This document shows, one piece after another, positions 1 through 5,028 of a stretch of DNA of 5,572 bases (the stretch's first letter is position 1; each line of letters opens with the position of its first letter). Under the pieces are notes generated by a model. The model was not told the DNA's origin. It searched no databases and saw only the letters and a list, made by a program, of their open reading frames with translations. The stretch comes from Acidobacteriota bacterium (GTDB lineage: Bacteria > Acidobacteriota > Vicinamibacteria > Vicinamibacterales > CAVVIG01): the NCBI GenBank assembly GCA_016195295.1, contig JACPZV010000196.1:1-5572 (forward strand). Direction: 5' to 3'. The translations under genes were made by a program, and so were the position numbers.

Positions 1-214
1 GACCGCTGAGGATCTGCAGGCATTCCGAGACGCGGGCGCAAGAAAAAGTCTTCTGGATGCACTCCAGCGTGCCAAGGTTGTGCCTCCACCGGAATCAGCA
101 ATCACCGAGGTCGTCCGCCATGAACGCCGTTTATCGCGGCGCGCGGCCAACTTCTGGGCCCTTCTGTACGGCATCCCGGCCGGCGACATCACCGCGCTTC
201 ACGACGCGTCGTAG
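1..214 (+). CDS. C-terminal end of an unidentified protein (5' end outside window)
   Basis: Reading from base 2 gives 70 codons without a stop, ending at TAG 212-214. The composition is protein-like: an acidic/amphipathic start (AEDLQAFRDAG), a Pro-rich turn (VVPPPES) and a basic helix (VVRHERRLSRRAANFWALLYGIP) before the end. It is clearly better than the other frames here, which are Arg/Ser-rich or stop early. I do not recognise the family. It lies directly upstream of, and on the same strand as, an AbiEii-like toxin remnant, so it could be the partner (antitoxin-like) gene of that pair. That is inference from position only. The start lies off the window. No signal peptide or membrane segment is visible in this part. 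Confidence 0.6.
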   Translation, partial: TAEDLQAFRDAGARKSLLDALQRAKVVPPPESAITEVVRHERRLSRRAANFWALLYGIPAGDITALHDAS

Positions 215-377
215 CCATCCTCCATCGCTGGCTTCGCCCTACAGCCGCGTCCATGTGCTGAAATCGCTGGTCTACTTCGAGGATGCCGAGCGCGAACCGA
301 TGCCCCACATGCTCGTGCCGCTCGAGTGGCAGGCGGTCAAAACGTTCTTCACCACCGAAATCCCGCGCTTATCCTAG
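215..377 (+). pseudogene. 5'-truncated remnant resembling the C-terminus of an AbiEii/AbiGii-type nucleotidyltransferase toxin
   Basis: About 40 codons ending at TAG 375-377 read like a genuine protein C-terminus: VLKSLVYFEDAEREPMPHML, then VPLEWQAVKTFFTTEIPRLS. From memory, the pattern LKxLxYFxDAExEPMP...W..VK.FF resembles the end of AbiEii/AbiGii-type (DUF1814-like) nucleotidyltransferase proteins, which act as toxins in type IV toxin-antitoxin and abortive-infection systems; this was not checked by search. Such proteins are typically 200 or more residues long. Here only about 50 codons fit between the preceding stop (212-214) and this stop, there is no in-frame ATG before the conserved part, and the catalytic N-terminal part is absent. 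I therefore call it a pseudogene; the left boundary is approximate. It could instead be a short gene starting at GTG 255, but that is less likely. Confidence 0.5.
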
Positions 378-514
378 TGGTAGATCGCGTAGTAGAGGCG
401 GCTTTCGGCGTCGTGGAGGAGCGTCGCGTCGACCAGTACGCGGGCGGCGCGCATGGACTCGTCGGCGCGACCGAGTTCCGACGCGACGTTGGCGCGTTTG
501 TTCGCGCCGGTCAC
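374..514 (-). pseudogene. Truncated HEPN-domain toxin gene (N-terminal 46 codons only)
   Basis: The product begins VTGANKRANVASELGRADES and ends ESRLYYAIYH before TAG at 376-374. The amphipathic first helix and the (S)RxYYAxxH segment are typical of the N-terminal half of HEPN proteins (PF05168-like), which are usually about 120-140 residues long. The remaining helices, including the region where the RX4-6H ribonuclease motif usually lies, are missing. The R and H in the last ten residues have X6 spacing, but I would not take them for that motif. The GTG start at 514-512 overlaps the TGA of the upstream MNT gene (GTGA), and GAGGGGAT lies 6-13 nt ahead of it. HEPN toxins of such pairs are RNases neutralised by the MNT partner, so this copy should be inactive. 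None of the other frames downstream restores HEPN-like sequence, so this is not a simple frameshift. Confidence 0.7.
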
Positions 515-864
515 AACGGAATCCCCTCGCGCTCGATCTCCAGTGGCGTGCGGCGTTCCAGAGCCTTCCAGGCCTCGAACTCTGCGACCGACATGGTCAT
601 GGGGGACACGACAACCCCAGCGATCTGCCACGTGAGATCGGCGGCCAGATTGGTGATCGCCCGGTCGTCGTCTTGGTCCACGCGATCGAGCAAGACGAGG
701 CAGTCAACATCGGAGTCTGCAGTGGCCTCGCCGCGCGCGTACGAGCCAAAGAGGCGGATCTCAGCGACTCTCGGCCCGAACCGCTCGCGGACTCCGGCGA
801 GAAACGCGTGGAGAGTCGTTTCGACCATCGCCGGAAGTTGCACGGCCGCCGGGCTGCTTCCCAT
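511..864 (-). CDS. MNT-type nucleotidyltransferase, antitoxin of a HEPN/MNT pair
   Basis: This is a 117-residue protein with the minimal nucleotidyltransferase signature: LFGSYARGEATADSDVDCLV carries the GSxARG loop and the two catalytic Asp of SDVD, followed by the LLDRVD strand. Full-length MNT proteins are about 95-140 residues, so it looks complete. In studied pairs (HepT/MntA) the MNT protein adds AMP to a Tyr of the HEPN toxin and blocks its RNase activity. The downstream HEPN gene overlaps it by GTGA, as expected for a co-translated pair, but is broken. Start choice is uncertain: ATG 864 gives an extra MGSSPAAVQLPA, while ATG 828 starts right at the first helix (MVETTLHAFL). Neither has a clear Shine-Dalgarno sequence. 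It follows the glycosyltransferase gene by 30 nt on the same strand and may be read from that operon. Confidence 0.85.
   Translation of the reverse strand: MGSSPAAVQLPAMVETTLHAFLAGVRERFGPRVAEIRLFGSYARGEATADSDVDCLVLLDRVDQDDDRAITNLAADLTWQIAGVVVSPMTMSVAEFEAWKALERRTPLEIEREGIPL
521..528 (-). promoter_or_regulatory. Ribosome binding site of the HEPN fragment
   Basis: On the minus strand the sequence is GAGGGGAT, ending 6 nt before GTG 514. It sits inside the last codons of the MNT gene and supports initiation at the GTG that overlaps the MNT stop, rather than at the ATG at 631, whose product would be a shadow of the MNT frame. Confidence 0.5.
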
Positions 865-894
865 GAGTGGCAGTGTAACACCGCGTAAGGCGCA

Positions 895-1923
895 TCACGG
901 GCGCGGCGCTCCTACGGCCACCCTGGCGTCACCGGCCGCGCGATGCCGCGCGCGCAGACCGTTCGTGCCGTCCTGGATGATCTCGCGGTTGACCCCGACC
1001 CGCGCGGACACTACGGGCACGCCGCACGCCATGAACTGAATCGCCTTGAACCCGCACTTCCCTCTCGCCCACTCATCGTCCGACAGTGGGTAGACGCCGA
1101 CGTCGCACGTGTTGAAGAGCGACACCTCCGCGTCGAGCGCCCACGGGACGTTCTCGACCGTGACGCCGGGAATCCGCAGATCGGCGCCCGCGCCGCAGAC
1201 ACGCAGCACGAAGCGATGCGTCCGCGCGACGTCCTGCAAGATCGATCGCAGCGATAGGAGATACGGAACGGTCGTGGGCGTCCCGATCCAACCGACGATC
1301 GGGCGCGCCGGGTCCAAAAGGACCCGGCCTACATGTGGCCGCGACGCCGGGTCCGAAAGGACCCGGCCTACATCTGGCCGTGGAACGAACTTGTCCGTGT
1401 CGACGCACGTGGGGATGACGCGGACGGCATCGGAGTACTGGCGCGCCCAGGCGGCGAGATACTCGTTCCCAGCGATCACGCAGTCGCTGCGCCGGACGAT
1501 CGACTTCACTTTCCCCGGCCACTTGAGCGCGGCGATCGCGCGATTGGCGTCGCTCGTGTTCGGCAGATACACCGCATCGTCGAAGTCGTAGACGATCGCT
1601 ACGCCAGGCGTCCGCGCGAGCAGCGCCTCGAGGAGCGCTGGACCGACCGGAAAAGCCTCACGGTATATATAAAGGATGTCGTAACGCCGGCGAAGGGAGA
1701 GCAAATGGAGCCGGGCGAGCGCCCGCCGCGCGAACAGCAACGCCTTCCGGACGTGATGACCCTTCCGATACACCAGCTCAAAAAACTCACGCGTGAAGAA
1801 CGGGCTGATCGTCACTTGGATGCCGGCGGCTTCGAGCGTCGGCACGTACTGCGCGATCCGAAACCGACAGCCAGCGCCTTCCTCTGGGACTGGAGAAAGC
1901 GCGAGCATCCGCAGTTCGGTCAC
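895..1923 (-). CDS. GT4-type glycosyltransferase with in-frame repeat insertion and altered C-terminus
   Basis: This 342-residue cytoplasmic or membrane-associated protein probably transfers a sugar from a nucleotide donor during polysaccharide or glycan assembly. Landmarks are the N-terminal LSPVPEEGAGCRFRI acceptor-side loop, DFDDAVY at about 113-119, AGNEYL at 151-156, IPTCVDTDKF at 170-179, the interdomain GWIGTP at 211-216, and EWARGKCGFKAIQFMACGVPVV at 286-305, the donor-binding end of the GT-B fold. Residues about 183-208 come from two 39-nt repeats and separate CVDTDKFVPRP from RPIVGWIGTP, which are normally close together. After IIQDGTNG the usual 30-60 residue tail is reduced to about 20 Arg/Ala-rich residues, suggesting an internal deletion or truncation. 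The GTG start at 1923 overlaps the methyltransferase TGA and has GGGGAG upstream; ATG 1908 is an alternative. Specificity cannot be read from the sequence. Confidence 0.85.
   Translation of the reverse strand: MTELRMLALSPVPEEGAGCRFRIAQYVPTLEAAGIQVTISPFFTREFFELVYRKGHHVRKALLFARRALARLHLLSLRRRYDILYIYREAFPVGPALLEALLARTPGVAIVYDFDDAVYLPNTSDANRAIAALKWPGKVKSIVRRSDCVIAGNEYLAAWARQYSDAVRVIPTCVDTDKFVPRPDVGRVLSDPASRPHVGRVLLDPARPIVGWIGTPTTVPYLLSLRSILQDVARTHRFVLRVCGAGADLRIPGVTVENVPWALDAEVSLFNTCDVGVYPLSDDEWARGKCGFKAIQFMACGVPVVSARVGVNREIIQDGTNGLRARHRAAGDARVAVGAPRP
1306..1344 (-). repeat. REP-like palindromic repeat, copy 2 in transcription direction
   Basis: On the minus strand GTAG (1332-1329) is followed directly by a perfect 9-bp inverted repeat, GCCGGGTCC / GGACCCGGC (1328-1320 and 1315-1307), around a TTTT loop. 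It is the second of two direct copies with a 39-nt period, 35 of 39 positions identical. GTAG plus a hairpin is the architecture of REP elements mobilised by RAYT (TnpA-REP) transposases. It lies in frame in the glycosyltransferase gene and encodes roughly HVGRVLLDPARPI. Confidence 0.7.
1345..1383 (-). repeat. REP-like palindromic repeat, copy 1 in transcription direction
   Basis: The structure matches the neighbouring copy: GTAG (1371-1368), then a perfect 9-bp stem (1367-1359 with 1354-1346) and a TTTC loop. It differs from its neighbour at the loop base (1355), at 1374, and at 1381 and 1383. It encodes roughly DVGRVLSDPASRP. The length of 39 nt (13 codons) keeps the frame whatever the copy number, and no stop occurs in the frame used. 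Confidence 0.7.
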
Positions 1924-2990
1924 GCGCGCTCCCCGTACGCGCGCCAGCCGAAGAGTCCGGTCGGCGAAATGGTCTGATGCGTAAGGCTCGCGCGCGTGAG
2001 CCAGCCTTCCATATCCTTGTCGTCGTAGTAGAAGCGAATCGGCGCGGCGAGACGATCGAACCAGTCCGCGTAGCACACCTGAAACGGATACGCCGCATAC
2101 AGACGCAGCCGGCGCAGCGGCAGCTTCTGGACGACGCCGCCGAGCCCCGGCACGGAGGACGCGATCTTGTACGGACCAACGAACGCACCGTAGTCGATAA
2201 CGGCCGCGACAAATGAAATCGCCTTCTGCGCGGGCTGCGGCAACCGCGTCGTCACGGCGCGGACGGTCTCGATGCAGAAATTCCAGAACGACCGGCTCTT
2301 GCTGTACACCCAGACGAAGACCGACCCGCCGGGTTTCACCAGCGGCACGAGGCAGCGGAAGGCCGCTTCAGGATCTGGCGTGTGGTGAAGCACGCCAATG
2401 CTGTACGCGAAGTCGAGCACGCCCGGCCGGATCGGCAGGTGGTACACGTCCGCCTGCACGAGGTGCACGTTCGGGAGCTCGCGGGTGTTCGCGCGCGTGG
2501 ACTCGATCGCGTCGCTCAAATCGACGCCGATCATCTCGGCGCCGAACTTCGCCGCGTTGTAGATGTGGCGTCCAAAGCCGCACCCGAGATCCAGGCCCAG
2601 CTTGCCGGGAAAGAACGTCTCGTCGAGCGGCTTGATGTAGTTGAGGAAGTTCTCGCGAAAGTCGATCACCATCTCGGAGAACCGCGTCCACTGATACCCG
2701 AAGCTTTCGCGCGTGCGCCGGATGTCGTCCGCTTCCCGCGTGCGCATCACCGGAACGTTCGGCAGCGGCGGCAACCGGTCGCGATGGCGGTTCACGAAAT
2801 CCGGAAACAACGTGAACGCTCCGTCGAGAACGCGCGGGATACCGTTGACAATCGGAAATCGGCGGCCGCAGGCGCACTGCAGCAATCCTTCTGACACTTC
2901 GGCGCCTGGCGCGGCGCCGTCGAACGCGGTCAACGAAAACGCTCCCCGGCACCACGGACAGATCAACAACTCCAACAACCGCAATTTCAC
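1920..2990 (-). CDS. Class I SAM-dependent methyltransferase with N-terminal Trm112-like zinc ribbon
   Basis: This 356-residue protein has two parts. Residues 1-55 form a Trm112-like zinc ribbon: LLELLICPWCRG with C11 and C14, C39 and C41 in QCACGRRFP, then IVNGIPRVL. After a linker and the SFGYQW segment (96-101), a Rossmann methyltransferase (Methyltransf_11 type) runs from about 125: motif I DLGCGFGRH (134-142), acidic ribose-binding D157 in GVDLS, ADVYHLP (180-186), motif IV with FAYSIGVLHHTPDPE (194-208) and LVKPGG. The C-terminal half continues to a DWFDRLAAP and GLFGWRAYG ending seen in small-molecule and glycan methyltransferases of polysaccharide clusters. The acceptor is unknown; a sugar or lipid-linked glycan is plausible from context. 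ATG 2990 overlaps the upstream TGA (ATGA) and has GGAG 6 nt ahead. It looks complete. Confidence 0.9.
   Translation of the reverse strand: MKLRLLELLICPWCRGAFSLTAFDGAAPGAEVSEGLLQCACGRRFPIVNGIPRVLDGAFTLFPDFVNRHRDRLPPLPNVPVMRTREADDIRRTRESFGYQWTRFSEMVIDFRENFLNYIKPLDETFFPGKLGLDLGCGFGRHIYNAAKFGAEMIGVDLSDAIESTRANTRELPNVHLVQADVYHLPIRPGVLDFAYSIGVLHHTPDPEAAFRCLVPLVKPGGSVFVWVYSKSRSFWNFCIETVRAVTTRLPQPAQKAISFVAAVIDYGAFVGPYKIASSVPGLGGVVQKLPLRRLRLYAAYPFQVCYADWFDRLAAPIRFYYDDKDMEGWLTRASLTHQTISPTGLFGWRAYGERA
1929..1934 (-). promoter_or_regulatory. Ribosome binding site of the glycosyltransferase
   Basis: The minus-strand sequence is GGGGAG, 5 nt before GTG 1923. It lies inside the end of the methyltransferase gene and supports the GTG that overlaps the methyltransferase stop (GTGA) over the longer open frame reaching back to ATG 2076, which is a shadow of the methyltransferase. 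Confidence 0.6.
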
Positions 2991-4204
2991 TTCGGACTCC
3001 GCGGCCCGAGGTTTTCAATCGCGCCGCGCACGGTGTACTGATCGGTCTGGAACGTGATTGCCGCGCCGGCCTTGATCGACTGGCCGCGATACCACCAGCC
3101 CGTCGCAACCCGGGTGACCGGAATCCGGACGACGCATTCGAGCGCGCCGACTTTCTCCTGGCCGCGAATGCTGCCGTCCACCAGGTTTTCGTTGAGCTCG
3201 CTCGTCATCTCAGCCAGCCGTTCGACCGAGACGATCGTGGCCGCGACGTCGCGGTCGTCGCCGGGAGACAGGTCCACGTCCTGCGCGTGCACCATCGCCA
3301 GGACGCTGGTGCGACCGACGAAACGAACGGTCGCATTCACGGTCGTCAACGCCTGCGGCTCGCCCGGCAGCACTTCCGCCACCACGAACGCCAACGCTTT
3401 GCCGCCGACGTCGATCGTCACGTTGCCGCCGGGCTGCAGCAACCCTCCGTTCGGCAGATAACACTTCGACGCGTTCACGGTGCAGCGCACGCGCAGCTCG
3501 GCGCGGACCTGCCATCGATTGGCCATCTTCGCCATGACCGCCGTCGCGCCGAAATCCAGCCGCGCCTCGTCCGGCGCCGGCGCCTTGACGCTGAGAATTT
3601 CTCCCCAGGGATCCTGCGTACCGCCCGGGAGCTTCGTGCCGCCCGCGAGGGTCGTGGCCGCCTCCCGGCTGAGGCCGCTGAACGCGCCCCTGATCCGCAC
3701 GACCGCTTCGGGATCGCTCGAATGCGTGGGCTTCGGAGGCGAAGCCGGATTGACGATCAACGCGGCCTGTCGTACGGCGACAATGTTCGTTTCGTTGTAG
3801 ATCACGAGATCGTAGGTGCCGGGAAGGAGGTCGTCGGGCAACCGAATTTCGGCCAGCGTCGGGCTTTCGACAAGAAACCTCGCCTGCGCGAAGTTGACGA
3901 GCACGTAGCCGTCGAAGTGCGCCATCGGACTGATGTCGTGCATCACGGCATTCGGCTGGGCCGTGCGCTGCAGGTACACGTGCAAGTACGGCAGCAGGTT
4001 CTCGCCTTTGACGACGACCCGCAAATCAGGACCGGCCGTGAGCGTCGACGGCGTCAGCGTCACGATCGTCGGCGCGATCGGCACGCGAAGCAGACGGTAG
4101 CCGACGACGGTCAACGCGGCGATGGCCAGCACCACGACGATCGCCGACGCATCGAACAGATTGAGGCGGCCGAAGAACCGGCCTTCGCGGTCGACTATCG
4201 CCAC
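2987..4204 (-). CDS. Membrane-anchored TIG/DUF4330-like protein, two-module paralog
   Basis: The protein has 405 residues. It starts MAIVDREGRFFGRLNLFDAS, which matches the DUF4330 pattern (D..GR.FG..N..D then a membrane helix); one membrane segment spans about 19-37 (AIVVVLAIAALTVVGY). The rest is probably extracytoplasmic. Residues about 43-152 look like an IPT/TIG-type beta-sandwich (PTIVTLTPSTLTAGPDLRVV, LPDDLLPGTYDLVIYN). Residues about 167-280 and 290-400 look like two related DUF4330-type modules sharing VRxxG, ILSV/IVSV and YxxG...GxxxxxxxxxxxVxxE landmarks. It aligns with the upstream neighbour over 1-150 and over the last 110 residues, but has about 128 extra residues between. GTG 4204 overlaps the upstream stop by 10 nt. 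Two Cys (241, 248) occur only in the extra module. Function is unknown; context suggests a scaffold for surface glycan assembly. The DUF4330 assignment is from memory of the family pattern. Confidence 0.75.
   Translation of the reverse strand: MAIVDREGRFFGRLNLFDASAIVVVLAIAALTVVGYRLLRVPIAPTIVTLTPSTLTAGPDLRVVVKGENLLPYLHVYLQRTAQPNAVMHDISPMAHFDGYVLVNFAQARFLVESPTLAEIRLPDDLLPGTYDLVIYNETNIVAVRQAALIVNPASPPKPTHSSDPEAVVRIRGAFSGLSREAATTLAGGTKLPGGTQDPWGEILSVKAPAPDEARLDFGATAVMAKMANRWQVRAELRVRCTVNASKCYLPNGGLLQPGGNVTIDVGGKALAFVVAEVLPGEPQALTTVNATVRFVGRTSVLAMVHAQDVDLSPGDDRDVAATIVSVERLAEMTSELNENLVDGSIRGQEKVGALECVVRIPVTRVATGWWYRGQSIKAGAAITFQTDQYTVRGAIENLGPRSPK
2997..3000 (-). promoter_or_regulatory. Ribosome binding site of the methyltransferase
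   Basis: GGAG on the minus strand lies 6 nt before ATG 2990, within the final codons of the preceding gene. It supports translational coupling at the ATGA overlap. Confidence 0.5.
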
Positions 4205-5028
4205 GATTCCACCACCTTGAAACTCTCCACCGCGCCGCGCATGGTGTATTGGTCGGTCTGGAACGTGATCGGGGCGCCCGCCTTAATCGACTGGCCGCGG
4301 TACCACCAGCCCGTCGGAACGCGCGTGACGGGAATGCGGACGACGCATTCGAGGACGCCGAGTTTTTCCTGACCGCGCACGCGGCCATCGCCGATGCCGT
4401 CGCTGAGGTCGGCGTTCACTTCAGCCCGGTGCTCGATCGACACGATCGTGGAAGCCTCGCCGTCGCCCGGCGAGACGTCGACGTCGCCGTCATGCGCCAA
4501 GGCCAGGACCTGTTGGCGGCCCACAAACCGAATCGTGGCGCTGATGCGCGCCGAGCGCTCCTGCTGCGGCAGCGCGACGGTGAACGCCGCCTCTCGAACG
4601 GCGACGATATTGGTCTCGTTGTACAAGATGAGGTCGTAGGTCCCCGGCAGCAGCCCGTCCGGCAGCCTCACCTCGGCCAGCTCCGGGCTCTCCACCAGAA
4701 ACTTCGCCTGCGCAAGATTGACGAGCACGTAGCTGTCGAAATGAGCCGCCGGACTGACGTCGTTCATCACCGCGTTCGGCCGTGCGGTGCGCTGCAGGAA
4801 CACGCGCATGTACGGCAGCAGATTGCGTCCGGTCACGGTGATCCGCAAATCGGGACCAGGCGTGAGCGTGGCAGGCGTCACCGTTATGATCTTCGGCGCC
4901 ACCGGGACGCGGAGCAGCCGGTAGCCGACGACAGTGAGCGCCACGATGATCAGCGCCACGGCAATCGCCGCCGCGTCGAACAGATTGACGCGGCCGAAGA
5001 GCCGGCCGTTGCCGTCGATTACGGCCAC
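3011..5028 (-). repeat. Divergent tandem gene duplication
   Basis: The two TIG/DUF4330-like genes are direct duplicates. The block 4579-5028 corresponds to 3755-4204 (first 150 codons), and 4219-4542 corresponds to 3011-3334 (last 108 codons). DNA similarity is still visible, for example around the shared sequence encoding GWWYRGQSIKAG (about 3070-3100 and 4280-4310). The stretch 3335-3754 has little counterpart in the upstream copy beyond a short linker. Confidence 0.75.
4195..5028 (-). CDS. Membrane-anchored TIG/DUF4330-like protein, one-module paralog
   Basis: The protein has 277 residues. MAVIDGNGRLFGRVNLFDAA, then a membrane helix at about 19-37 (AIAVALIIVALTVVGY), fits a short cytosolic N-terminus and an extracytoplasmic body. 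A TIG-like domain covers about 43-152 (PKIITVTPATLTPGPDLRIT, LPDGLLPGTYDLILYN). One DUF4330-like module covers about 163-270 (TIRFVG, STIVSIEH, LECVVRIPVTRV, WWYRGQSIKAGAPITFQTDQ). The downstream gene is a clear paralog, with near-identical stretches such as NETNIVAVR and GWWYRGQSIKAG. GTG 5028 overlaps the stop of the upstream membrane-protein gene by 10 nt, with GGTGGA just ahead. The role is unknown; it may serve the neighbouring membrane protein, since the two genes are translationally linked. Confidence 0.75.
   Translation of the reverse strand: MAVIDGNGRLFGRVNLFDAAAIAVALIIVALTVVGYRLLRVPVAPKIITVTPATLTPGPDLRITVTGRNLLPYMRVFLQRTARPNAVMNDVSPAAHFDSYVLVNLAQAKFLVESPELAEVRLPDGLLPGTYDLILYNETNIVAVREAAFTVALPQQERSARISATIRFVGRQQVLALAHDGDVDVSPGDGEASTIVSIEHRAEVNADLSDGIGDGRVRGQEKLGVLECVVRIPVTRVPTGWWYRGQSIKAGAPITFQTDQYTMRGAVESFKVVESWR

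Noticed and set aside
865..894. Possible promoter ahead of the MNT gene (TTACACT on the minus strand)
   Set aside because: The -10-like match is weak, no convincing -35 is present, and the 30-nt gap allows read-through from the operon.
283..1039. Plus-strand frames of 201 and 237 codons over the toxin-antitoxin patch
   Set aside because: They are antisense to the MNT and HEPN genes, have low-complexity Arg/Ser composition and no recognisable motifs.
1306..1383. Hairpins as an intrinsic terminator
   Set aside because: They lie mid-gene and no T-run follows either stem; each has a 4-nt loop instead.
1306..1383. CRISPR-like array
   Set aside because: There are only two adjacent copies with no spacers, and they are coding in frame.
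1924..2076. N-terminal extension of the glycosyltransferase to ATG 2076
   Set aside because: It would lie wholly inside the methyltransferase, the extra residues are Arg-rich, and GTG 1923 has a good ribosome binding site and overlaps the methyltransferase stop.
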